From NCBI RefSeq assembly GCF_018736145.1, contig NZ_CP059997.1, positions 9,981,501-10,045,500 of the forward strand: DNA of 64,000 bases. The letters run 5' to 3'. The notes below the pieces were generated by a model. It was not told where the DNA came from, did no database searches, and was given only the letters and a program-made list of their open reading frames with translations. Of this stretch, positions 25,104-32,930 are shown in pieces. The position numbers and the translations under genes are program-made. This DNA is from Amycolatopsis sp. CA-230715. GTDB taxonomy: Bacteria; Actinomycetota; Actinomycetes; Mycobacteriales; Pseudonocardiaceae. Within the stretch, counting starts at the first letter, position 1. Each line of letters opens with the position of its first letter.

Positions 25104-26948
25104 TCAGAGAGGGGACGGGATCTGCTCGGCGATGACGGCTTGGACGCGGGTATCCCCGCGGAACGTGTTCAGCTGCAGCCTCGCCGTGAAGCGCAACGTG
25201 CCCACCTCCGTCCGGCTCGCCCTCGTCACGACATCGCGAAGCGCGGCGTGCTTGTCCTCGGCCGCGTTCCACCACAGGCACGACAGACCCGCTCGGGTCA
25301 CCAGCCGCAAATGCTGCTTCTCCGAACCGATCCGGTCGATGCGCAACCCGAGCGGCTCCACCGCGATCTGCACGACCGGCTCGGTGAAACCGTGGCCGAA
25401 CGGTGTGAGCAACTCGGTCCGGCGGACGAATTCGACCAGCGGACGCAGATCATCGAGCCCGGCGTCACAGTCACTGTCCGGCCCCAGCACGAGGTCGCCC
25501 TGGATGTCATCCTCGTCGGAATCGAGCAGCGCCACGCGTGTCGCCTCGGCCAGGACCTCGGCGAGCGAGTCGACCAGGGTGGCACGTTCGACCTTCACAC
25601 CGCACGCCTGCCGGTGCCCGACGGCCCGCAGCCCCTCGTGCGGGTCGAGGCAGCCGATGATGTCGAACCAACCCGGTGCCCGGCCCGAGCCACTGACGAT
25701 GTCATCGTCGTCCGCGGGCCGGTTGACGACGACCACCGGGTGGCCGGTCCGCTGCATCATCTGGCTGGCCAATAGCCCGTACATCCCCGCCGGGGCGTCG
25801 GAGAAGTAGACCCACGGGGCCAGTGGCTGGTCGTTCCCGGTCAGAGCCGCGAGGTGCTCGGTCGTCATCCGCTTGCGATAGTCGTTGCCCCGGATGACCT
25901 CGTGTGCGCTCGCGAGCATCGCGTCGGTGTCGTCCGCGGTGAACGTGGCGAAACAGGGCTGCAGCGGAGTCTCGATCCGGCGGGGACTGTTCATCGCGGG
26001 CGCCAGATAGAAGCCGTAGAAGCCCTCGTTGATGTCGTCGCGTCCGCGGATCTTGCCGGTCTCGGTGAATGCCTTCAGCAGGAGTGCGAAACCCTGGAAC
26101 GCGCGGAGGAAGACCGGGTGGTGTGGGTCCATGCGCAGCACCTTCATCAACGTCGCCTCCTCGATGTCGATGAGATGCGGCGCGGGATCTCCGTGCGGAC
26201 CGTTGGGCGCGGGAGGCGCGACCCACAGCAGGCGGGCGATCGACAACGAATCACGGATTAGCTGCCGGTTCTCGAAGAGCACCGGCATGACGTCGGACAC
26301 GGTGCCGAGGCCGGCGAACAGCCTTAGGAGACGGATCTCCCAGAGCTTGCCTGGCTGGTGGACCCGCGTGTACGCCTCGATCACCTGGTACAGCACGTGT
26401 GCGCCGCAGATTCCCGGGTGAGCGTAGGTCTCGTCCATCCGGCACGGATCGACGGTGATGTCGGCGGTGGAGCCGGGCGGCAGTTCCGTGTGGTGGTCGG
26501 TCACCAGGGTCATCCACCCCAGGGCCCGTGCCGCCGCGATGCCGTGGTGGGAGTTCACTCCCCCGTCGCAGGTGAGCAGGGCACGGGTGTCCGGCCACCG
26601 GGCGTTGATCTCGGCGATGTCCTCGGGCGTCAGATCGTGACCGCGCCGGTAGTCGGGCACATGCAGCTCGACGTCGAACCCCAGTTCGGACAGTCCGGCG
26701 TACCCGAGCACTCCCGAGGAGATGCCGTCCACGTCGAAGTCAGGGGCGATCGTGATCTTCTTTCCCGCGGCGCGAGCGTCCTCGAGCGCGTCGACCATCT
26801 CGGCCAGGCTCAGCAGCTCGTCGTGCTCCGTGGACTCAATCTCCCGGAGGTACTCCTCAGTCCAGCCACGGCGCTGGCACATCAGGGCGAACAGATCGAC
26901 GTCCTTGTCCACGAGTGGACGGTCATCGACGGTCTGCAGGGTGGTCAT
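25104..26948 (-). CDS. recJ: RecJ-like DHH/DHHA1 exonuclease
   Basis: 614 aa. Motif I PDFDVDG (D70, D72, D74), LTCDGG (D128), DHH (151-153), the downstream DP motif, and a DHHA1 region with SGSGRAPGW and GHRQACG. This is the single-strand 5'-3' exonuclease family used in recombination, repair and Okazaki processing. A possible C-terminal OB-like segment follows. The gene is longer and more divergent than typical chromosomal recJ, consistent with an element-borne copy. GAGAGG site upstream of 26948; divergent from lsr2. Confidence 0.87.
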   Translation of the reverse strand: MTTLQTVDDRPLVDKDVDLFALMCQRRGWTEEYLREIESTEHDELLSLAEMVDALEDARAAGKKITIAPDFDVDGISSGVLGYAGLSELGFDVELHVPDYRRGHDLTPEDIAEINARWPDTRALLTCDGGVNSHHGIAAARALGWMTLVTDHHTELPPGSTADITVDPCRMDETYAHPGICGAHVLYQVIEAYTRVHQPGKLWEIRLLRLFAGLGTVSDVMPVLFENRQLIRDSLSIARLLWVAPPAPNGPHGDPAPHLIDIEEATLMKVLRMDPHHPVFLRAFQGFALLLKAFTETGKIRGRDDINEGFYGFYLAPAMNSPRRIETPLQPCFATFTADDTDAMLASAHEVIRGNDYRKRMTTEHLAALTGNDQPLAPWVYFSDAPAGMYGLLASQMMQRTGHPVVVVNRPADDDDIVSGSGRAPGWFDIIGCLDPHEGLRAVGHRQACGVKVERATLVDSLAEVLAEATRVALLDSDEDDIQGDLVLGPDSDCDAGLDDLRPLVEFVRRTELLTPFGHGFTEPVVQIAVEPLGLRIDRIGSEKQHLRLVTRAGLSCLWWNAAEDKHAALRDVVTRASRTEVGTLRFTARLQLNTFRGDTRVQAVIAEQIPSPL

Positions 26949-27071
26949 GACGGGGGCCTCTCGATCAGGAGCGACAGTCGTGGTTCGGCACGCAGCGCGG
27001 GGGTAGCGTTCGACACTGCGATTTCAGCAGTGCGGCCGACGCTTCATGCTCTCACAGCAGCACCGGAGCGG

Positions 27072-27104
27072 CTATCGACTGCTTTTCCCCACGATCTATC
27101 GATA
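27072..27104. promoter_or_regulatory. TCGATA-type sites between recJ and lsr2
   Basis: CTATCGAC (27072-27079) and CTATCGATA (27096-27104) repeat the inverted core of the parR-upstream 12-bp repeats. Located in the divergent promoter region. Confidence 0.45.
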
Positions 27105-27123
27105 CACCACTCCAAACGGCCTC

Positions 27124-27150
27124 TTGATCAGCATTCGAGTGGGCTATCCT
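27124..27150 (+). promoter_or_regulatory. predicted lsr2 promoter, possibly leaderless
   Basis: TTGATC (27124-27129) and TATCCT (27145-27150), spacing 15. The ATG starts 7 bp after the -10 and there is no Shine-Dalgarno, so transcription would begin at or next to the start codon. Confidence 0.45.
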
Positions 27151-27157
27151 CCGACTC

Positions 27158-27844
27158 ATGGCCAAGGAAGTCATCTATAAGTACACGTCAGACATCAGCG
27201 GCAAGCCCGATGCTGGCACGGTGACCTTCGGGTTCGAGGACACCTGGTACGAGATCGAGCTCACGGCTGACGAGAAGCAGCAGTTCAAGCGGCGACTCAA
27301 GACGTACCTGGAGCACGCGCGAGAAGCTTCCGAGGGACGTGTGGCGCCGGATGCTGAGCCAAGTGCCGGCGACAGCAAAGTTTCCGAGCCCGGCACGTCG
27401 TCCACGACCAAGACCCCGGTCGGCGCCGCCAAACGAAAGGTGTCAGCGTCCAGCGGAACGACCACGGTCGTGGTCAGCGCCACCGATGGAAAGGTTCCGG
27501 AGCCTACCGAGACGACCGACGTCGTGCCCGACACAACGCCCGACGAGCGTGCGGAGATCCGCGACTGGGCCGACGAGGAGGGCTATGACGTCGCGCCGTG
27601 GGGCCGGATTCCCCTGGACGTCGTCGATGCCTACGACAAAGCACACGGCATCGACAGAACGTACCTCCTCAAGAAACGAAAGGCGCCGACGAAGCAGGTC
27701 GTGCCCGACATGACCGTCGAGGAGCGTGAGAAGATCCGCGAGTGGGCCGTCAAGCGTGGCTACGAGGTCAAGCGGAAGGGGCGTCTTTCCAAGACAGTCG
27801 TGGCCGCCTATGACAAGGCACATAACATCAACCGAAACGCGTAG
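27158..27844 (+). CDS. lsr2: Lsr2-like nucleoid-associated protein with duplicated C-terminal domain
   Basis: 228 aa, twice the length of chromosomal Lsr2 (about 112 aa). N-terminal oligomerisation domain (residues 1-55, TVTFGFEDTWYEIELT). After a 70-residue Ser/Thr/Pro linker come two tandem Lsr2 DNA-binding domains: residues 128-165 (RDWADEEGYDVAPWGRIP..AYDKAHG) and 187-224 (REWAVKRGYEVKRKGRLS..AYDKAHN). The minor-groove RGR-type loop reads WGR in the first and KGR in the second. Lsr2 is the actinobacterial H-NS functional analogue, silencing A/T-rich foreign DNA; an element-borne copy may hide the replicon from or antagonise host Lsr2. Confidence 0.93.
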   Translation: MAKEVIYKYTSDISGKPDAGTVTFGFEDTWYEIELTADEKQQFKRRLKTYLEHAREASEGRVAPDAEPSAGDSKVSEPGTSSTTKTPVGAAKRKVSASSGTTTVVVSATDGKVPEPTETTDVVPDTTPDERAEIRDWADEEGYDVAPWGRIPLDVVDAYDKAHGIDRTYLLKKRKAPTKQVVPDMTVEEREKIREWAVKRGYEVKRKGRLSKTVVAAYDKAHNINRNA

Positions 27845-27890
27845 TTGACTGGCTTCCGCTTACTTGTCGCTACGCTGCTTCCACCTGCCC

Positions 27891-27904
27891 ACGAACATGT
27901 TCGT
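27891..27904. repeat. 14-bp perfect palindrome between convergent genes
   Basis: ACGAACATGTTCGT, in the 120-bp gap between the lsr2 stop and the converging gene's stop. Could be an operator; the spacing does not match the actinobacterial LexA box. Confidence 0.4.
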
Positions 27905-27965
27905 ACCCAGGCCGCTCAGGATCGACGGTCCGGCAGTGCGCTTGCTGCAGGACTCTCCGCGCTTC

Positions 27966-28733
27966 CTAGGCTTGCGACAGTGGCGGCTGGATGACGTCAA
28001 CGACGTCGAGTCCTGCCTCGATGGCCCGCTCGCGGCAGTCGATCGTGCCGTGGGAGAAGTGGCCGGGGACCTTCGGCATGAGCTGCTGATCGTCGCGTCG
28101 CCGGCAGCCCGGCTTGCTACACAGATCGAGGAACGCCGTGCACGCCACTCGAGCGTGGGCGTCGCGGAGCCGGGTAGCGATCTCGACCATCACCTGATTT
28201 CGGCGGAATCCCGCCGCCTTGCCGTGTGTTGGCCAGTCCGCGGGGAAGGGCATCGTCGTGAAGCCCGCCGCGCGCCACAGCCGCTCGCCCATGGCGTCCG
28301 CGCCGTCCGGACAGGCGCCGAAGAGCAGCATGGGGCTGGTGACCTGTCCCGGTGTCCACTCTCGCCACAGGTCGTTGAACGCCCGGCGCATGGCGGGTTC
28401 GTCCTCCCAGGTACGCGACCCGGTGATGAGGACGACGTGCGAGTACACCGCGACACCCTGTGCCCATGCCTCGGCGTATCGCTTCAGCACATCGCCGTGA
28501 CAGGGCCTGGGAGCACAGAAACACCCGAGCCTCTTCCCGTACAGCTCGGGGAGACGGGCCATCAGTTTCGGGCTCCTCAGCAGGTATCGCTCATACTGCT
28601 CGATGACTCGAGCCCGGTCCGCGTCGGTGTGATGCTGGGGCAGGCGGTACGGGTTGCCCCAGACCGAGCCTCGGCCGATGTACAGGTCGAAGGCATCGGT
28701 GCGCTTGTTCACCACATGGATTGCAGTCGTCAT
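27966..28733 (-). CDS. DUF4326 and SLOG/YAcAr-like fusion protein
   Basis: 255 aa. The N-terminal about 90 residues are DUF4326: YIGRGSVWGNPY and GCFCAPRPCHGDVL. The C-terminal part is a Rossmann-like SLOG domain related to DprA/YspA: LITGSRTW, FGACPDGADAMGE, and ADWPTHGKAAGFRRNQVM. SLOG proteins bind or process nucleotides and nucleotide-derived signals. Start 28733 is fixed by AAAGGG. It converges with lsr2. Fusions of these two domains occur in actinobacterial mobile elements; biochemical activity is unknown. Confidence 0.82.
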   Translation of the reverse strand: MTTAIHVVNKRTDAFDLYIGRGSVWGNPYRLPQHHTDADRARVIEQYERYLLRSPKLMARLPELYGKRLGCFCAPRPCHGDVLKRYAEAWAQGVAVYSHVVLITGSRTWEDEPAMRRAFNDLWREWTPGQVTSPMLLFGACPDGADAMGERLWRAAGFTTMPFPADWPTHGKAAGFRRNQVMVEIATRLRDAHARVACTAFLDLCSKPGCRRRDDQQLMPKVPGHFSHGTIDCRERAIEAGLDVVDVIQPPLSQA

Positions 28734-28900
28734 CGGGACCCTTTCGAATGCTGCCGAATCGCATCTCGACGAAGGAGCCGGTAGGCATCCGGCCTTCCCC
28801 CGCTTGCGATCCACCCGGGCGCGTCTAGCGCCGTACCCTGAACCGACCCAGGAGGACCTCCCCGCCGGTCGCCTACCGCTGATCCCGACGCGAAAGTTCC

Positions 28901-29992
28901 TCAGGGACCGGTCAGCTGTTCACGTCCATCGTCGATCACGCCGTTGCGCGACACCGCGACAAGCGGATCGTGGTGGCCGGGGTCGCCGTCGACGGTCGGG
29001 GCCTTCTCGCACTCCTCGTGAGCTCCATGCAGCGTCCGCACAAGCCACCTGTCAGCCCAGTGGGAACGGCTGAGTGGCGTGCCGCAGTGGCGGCACACCG
29101 CACGCCATTTGAAAGGATGCACTTGCTCCACTATCATCCTGCCCGCCGCAGTCAGCTCAAGAACACGGTAGCCGTGCGGATCGCCGCGGAGCGGATCGGC
29201 ACTGTCCCTCACCAAACCGAGAGACTTCACCGCATCCACTGGCTCGTCAACGTTCTCGCCGCGCAGCACGTAGCCTCCGGCCCCGCCCCGCACACGAGTG
29301 TTCGCGACCGCACCCAGCACCCGATCGAGCGCCATGGCTTCCACGTCGATGGGCAGATCCCCGAGCGCGTCTTCCCAGTCGTATGCCGCGGTGCTCGAGC
29401 CGCTCTCGTCGCTGTCCCTGTTCGTGAGCACACCGTCGTTTGGTACAACCCGATGTGACTGCGACGTGACCTCGTTGTCGCCGACGTCGGCGCCTGCGTC
29501 ACTCGGCGTCCTAGAAACGCCGAACCGGGCGTGGATCGACCGCTCGTCGTCCCCGTCAGTTCCGATCGTATCGTCGCGCAGATTCACCACCAGCACGGTG
29601 TGACGACCTTGCGCGCCGCCGAACTCGTCGGTGAACAGCTCCTCGACCGGGGACCCGAAAGCAACATCGTCTCCGATTTGCCCGTCAGCGAACACCACAT
29701 CGCCGAACCGGGTGAAGAAGAACCCGTTCGGCTCCTCGGCTGTCCTGAACACCGCGCCGACAGGCGGCACGTCGCGGTACGGATAATCCTCCGCCAGCAC
29801 TTGCCGGATCTCCAACAGGATCCGCCCGTGCCGCACCGCTGACTCCGCTGCGCGCAGAGCCTCCGCCAGGCGTTCGCGGTGCTTATCACTCAGCGCACTC
29901 ACTGACTTGACGGCTGACTTATCGTCGGCCAGATCAATCGCTCCTGGCTGTTTCTCTTCTGCCTTGTGCGGGCTATCCGGATGTACCGACAT
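28901..29992 (-). CDS. hypothetical protein with C-terminal zinc ribbon (363 aa)
   Basis: N-terminal helical region, an acidic middle and a C-terminal part with an FKWRAVCRHCGTPL..HEECEK arrangement (two CxxC-like pairs) suggesting a zinc ribbon preceded by a winged-helix-like stretch (about 250-300, with ALDRVLGAVANTR and DAVKSLGLVRD). No family recognised; a DNA-binding role is possible. AAAGGAG upstream of 29992. Confidence 0.65.
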   Translation of the reverse strand: MSVHPDSPHKAEEKQPGAIDLADDKSAVKSVSALSDKHRERLAEALRAAESAVRHGRILLEIRQVLAEDYPYRDVPPVGAVFRTAEEPNGFFFTRFGDVVFADGQIGDDVAFGSPVEELFTDEFGGAQGRHTVLVVNLRDDTIGTDGDDERSIHARFGVSRTPSDAGADVGDNEVTSQSHRVVPNDGVLTNRDSDESGSSTAAYDWEDALGDLPIDVEAMALDRVLGAVANTRVRGGAGGYVLRGENVDEPVDAVKSLGLVRDSADPLRGDPHGYRVLELTAAGRMIVEQVHPFKWRAVCRHCGTPLSRSHWADRWLVRTLHGAHEECEKAPTVDGDPGHHDPLVAVSRNGVIDDGREQLTGP

Positions 29993-30157
29993 GCGATGTC
30001 TCCTTTGCGGAAAATGGGCACTGGGGTGCGGCTCAGACGCTCACGCAATGTCAGGGGCGTGAGTGGACGGACACCGATCTGTTGGCGTTGCGGTTGATCA
30101 GTCATCACGCAGGTCAACGCGGATCGTGGGATTTCCGCGGCGGCGTCCGCACGGACC

Positions 30158-30193
30158 GGCACTGACCCGATCACTCCTGTCCAGGTCAGTGCC
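30158..30193. terminator. 10-bp hairpin after the 81-aa gene
   Basis: Perfect arms 30158-30167/30184-30193, 16-nt loop, 56 bp beyond the minus-strand stop at 30249. Confidence 0.5.
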
Positions 30194-30248
30194 GCATGGT
30201 CGCATCGACGACGACGCCACGACAGCGGATGCCCCGTCTCCGGTGAGA

Positions 30249-30494
30249 TCAGCCGTCCATGTCGGGGTAGACCACGCCGTCCGGTTCGAACAGCGCTTCC
30301 GCCTGTCGGCGTTCCTCGGCCGACAGGTCACCGCGTACGTAACTTCTGACCTCATCCCACTGTTCGTCGGCAGACGTCACGGATTCGACGAGTCCCTCTT
30401 CGTCGAAGTCAATCTCGAGGTGGTGCGCGCCGTCGCGACGGAGAATCGCGTCCAGCGCGGCTGTCTGCTTTGGGCCATGGGGCTCGGTGTTCAT
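30249..30494 (-). CDS. hypothetical acidic protein (81 aa)
   Basis: Acidic small protein (EIDFDEEGLVESV; EPDGVVYPDMDG). ATG 30494 has GAGGAG at good spacing. A further in-frame ATG at 30554 overlaps the stop of the preceding gene (ATGA) and could be used instead. Unknown function. Confidence 0.6.
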   Translation of the reverse strand: MNTEPHGPKQTAALDAILRRDGAHHLEIDFDEEGLVESVTSADEQWDEVRSYVRGDLSAEERRQAEALFEPDGVVYPDMDG

Positions 30495-30543
30495 GGTGAT
30501 GTGCTCCTCGTTGAATTCCCTGGCAGGCCGAGGCTGATAGAAC

Positions 30544-30792
30544 TCAGCACTCATCAGCAGCAGTGCCGCGCCACTGGTCGACAGCGCTGCACGCCAGCTC
30601 GACCCGTGGCGGTCCGAATCCTGGCACCGTCGACAGCTCGGATCCGTCCGGCTTTATCCGGTGCGCGTCTACCAGCTCGCCGAGCTGCTCGACGGTTGTG
30701 ACACCGTGCCGCCGGAGCGGCACGATCTGGTGGTGAGTCAGCCCTCCTTCGCCGCTCAGTTCTCGAAGGGGAGTTCCGTTCACGTTGTTCAT
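30544..30792 (-). CDS. hypothetical helix-hairpin-helix-like protein (82 aa)
   Basis: Contains LRRHGVTTVEQLGELVDAHR and VPGFGPPRVELA, the pattern of a helix-hairpin-helix DNA-binding unit as in RNA polymerase alpha C-terminal or DNA-processing proteins. CAGGAAG precedes the ATG. First gene of a two-gene unit with 30249-30494. The HhH reading is an inference from short motifs. Confidence 0.6.
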   Translation of the reverse strand: MNNVNGTPLRELSGEGGLTHHQIVPLRRHGVTTVEQLGELVDAHRIKPDGSELSTVPGFGPPRVELACSAVDQWRGTAADEC

Positions 30793-31224
30793 GGCTTCCT
30801 GTTCTTGGTCTCTTGTAGAGGGTCGTGCTGTGGTTCGGATCCGGCCCTCGCCGGCCCGAGGTCGTATCGCGGCCGATCTCGTGGAAGCACAGCACTACTG
30901 CAGGGCCGCGGCCAGACGTCGTCGGCATCCCCTGCCGACCTTTCTTCGCTCCCGTGCCAGCTCCGCTGGCAGCGCTCCATCCTCAAGCGAAGCGCCGGGG
31001 GCATGCCGAGGGAGCGTCAGCGACCGACAGTCCAGTGAGCGCAGCGAGCGGAGGCTGGAACCCGTCGGCTATGCCGACGAACAGCATCTCGCAGCGTAGC
31101 GGAGAGGCCGAGCGGAGCGAGGGAATCCAGGGCCGCTGTTGCCAGGTTCCCTTATGCCCTTTGGGCCATCTCAACGTCGTCGCTTCGTTCCGCGGCTGGA
31201 GCGTCGGCGAAAGCCTGGAACATC

Positions 31225-31306
31225 AGGGAAAACGCCACTGACACCCCGGACCCGTACACCCCGCACTTCTCCGCGTAGCGGGTGTACGGGTCGAGGCGTT
31301 TTCCCT
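31225..31306. repeat. nested two-arm inverted repeat
   Basis: Outer arms 31225-31236/31295-31306 (12 bp perfect) enclose inner arms 31249-31261/31280-31292 (13 bp perfect). The 82-nt structure could fold into a long interrupted stem. No T-run follows. Confidence 0.75.
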
Positions 31307-32267
31307 GGATATCACGCCTTCTGGGTGTACGGCCTTCTCGTCGTCCGTGGCACCGGCGAACGGGTGCGGTTCTGGCATCCCCGCGAGGGACGAGTGGGCA
31401 CCCGTACGGGCTGCGTCAGATGCCCGCGGCGACGGGCACGGGTCAATCGTCGGCGCTTCGAGCGCAGGCTGCCGCGGGCATGTCTCGTGGTCGCCTGCAC
31501 GCGGATCGGTCGTCTCCAGGGTTGTGCCTGGCGGGCCTGTATCGGCTCTGGTCGGTTCGTCTTGTCGCGCATCCCCATCGGCCAGCGCTGTCTCGCGAAC
31601 GCGTCAGTGACCGACCTGGTTGACTCACGTCCAGTCGATGTGGGGTCGCACCGATATCGCTCCCCCAGCGTCGCCGACCCGCCGTGGGGGTCCTCCAGGC
31701 GGACGTTCCCACCGAGCCCGCCTGGTCCCCACTCCCCTCCCATCGGGGCCAGGCGACCTCGGTGGGAACGGGAGGACTCGCCCGATCGCTCCATGCGGGC
31801 GGCCACCGGGCCGTTCCGCTCCTTGTCCTTCGCTCTCTGTGCGCGCCCACGGCGGGTCGGCGACGTCCCCTGCCACTGCTGCGGCACCGGTGCCGAGACA
31901 GGCGCGTGTCTCCAGTCCGCTGGAGCATGGACCATGCCTGGTCTTCTCAAGGTTCTCGGCAACCCTCGGCGAAGCTATGGCCTGATCATGGTCTCGTCTA
32001 AGCGCAGTCGCGGCCTGATAGTGGGCTGCTGTCATACCGGATCGAGACCATGGACTGACTCGGGGCTTGTTCGCGGACAGAAAAGGGCATCGTTCGGGGC
32101 CTGCGTAAGACCAGAGAGCGCCCATTTTCAGTGTCCACAGGGGACTCCCCGGTGCCGGCGGTGGCAGTGATGGGACCGGTGTTGGTCCCGCCCGATACGG
32201 CTAGGATGTGGACCTTCTTCGCCCGTGGCCTCATCGTGGGCCCCCTCGGCCATTGCATAGACCCGAG

Positions 32268-32296
32268 TTGGACCATACGATATGAGTCGATAAGTC
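32268..32296 (+). promoter_or_regulatory. possible parR promoter overlapping the direct repeats
   Basis: TTGGAC (32268-32273), 17-bp spacing, TAAGTC (32291-32296). The -10 lies inside the 12-bp repeats, which would give autoregulation. The -10 match is poor. Confidence 0.3.
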
Positions 32297-32318
32297 AGTC
32301 GATAACCGAGTCGATAAG
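32284..32318. repeat. three 12-bp direct repeats, putative parC/operator
   Basis: GAGTCGATAAG (32284-32294), CAGTCGATAAC (32296-32306) and GAGTCGATAAG (32308-32318), exactly 12 bp apart, ending 93 bp before the parR-like start. The geometry is typical of a ParR centromere/operator. Confidence 0.7.
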
Positions 32319-32410
32319 AGGCCGCCGGGAGCACTGGCCAGGCGAGAGGGGTGTGTTCGTGATGACCGAGGGCTTCGCTGCCCCTGAAACCGATCGAGGA
32401 GGTGTGTGCG

Positions 32411-32866
32411 ATGCCTGAACCGCGGCGCCTGCGTTGGAGTGTCCCTGTTGAGGATGTCTCGACCAACCAGTGGCTGGACGTTCAGCACAGCATCTCGCGC
32501 TCACTGCAGCTGCTCGTCCGCGAGTCCATCGAGCGCGACGGGATCATCGATGTCGTCAACCGGCCCGTCCAACAACGTCCCCGGCGTGGCGGTCCTCCGC
32601 CCGGCGCCGCTGACCGCGACGGCGCACTGTCGTCTGTGGAGCCCACTGACTATTCGACTGGCGCCACCGGGGGCGATCAGTTCCTCGAGGCTCAGCCTTC
32701 GGGCACCGCCCACGACGCGGCGATCACGCGCGGCGCCCGCGCCGGGGTACCGGCATCCGCCGACCAGGACAGGGACCCCGGGACGTCCACCGGACAGCCA
32801 TCAGCGACCCGGCCGGCCGGTCCTGATGTCAGGACAAGCATCGCCGCGATGCTGGACATGAGGTGA
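32411..32866 (+). CDS. parR: ParR-like ribbon-helix-helix partition adaptor
   Basis: 151 aa. The N-terminal 50 residues (RLRWSVPVEDVSTNQWLD.. then SISRSLQLLVRESIERDG) have the strand-helix-helix pattern of RHH centromere-binding ParR/StbB proteins. The C-terminal two thirds are Pro/Gly/Thr-rich and disordered, as in ParR tails that touch ParM. GAGGAGG precedes the ATG. Directly upstream of the ParM gene and downstream of three 12-bp repeats, so it most likely binds those as centromere and operator. Sequence identity to known ParR cannot be judged here; the call rests on context plus the short RHH pattern. Confidence 0.7.
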   Translation: MPEPRRLRWSVPVEDVSTNQWLDVQHSISRSLQLLVRESIERDGIIDVVNRPVQQRPRRGGPPPGAADRDGALSSVEPTDYSTGATGGDQFLEAQPSGTAHDAAITRGARAGVPASADQDRDPGTSTGQPSATRPAGPDVRTSIAAMLDMR

Positions 32867-32930
32867 CGTCCTGTTTCCAGGCATCAACGACCACCCACGC
32901 GACAACGAGATCGAGGGATCAACACCAGCC

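Larger units (their letters stand above)
30793..32410. other. 1.6-kb gene-free region with nested inverted repeat
   Basis: No frame here has a ribosome site or protein-like composition; the longest plus frame (31139-32170) is Arg-rich noise. Contains GAGCG-AGCGAG type repeats around 31035-31120, a CGTCGGC/GCCGACG hairpin (31063-31079), the nested inverted repeat 31225-31306, and the parR-upstream direct repeats at the right end. Candidate site for partition, transfer or single-strand origin functions. Confidence 0.55.

Noticed and set aside
27891..27904. LexA (SOS) box
   Set aside because: ACGAACATGTTCGT has GAAC and GTTC separated by 2 bp, not the 4 bp of the actinobacterial SOS box.
31139..32170. 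343-codon plus frame in the gene-free region
   Set aside because: Arg/Ser/Pro-rich, no ribosome site, overlaps the nested inverted repeat; judged noncoding.
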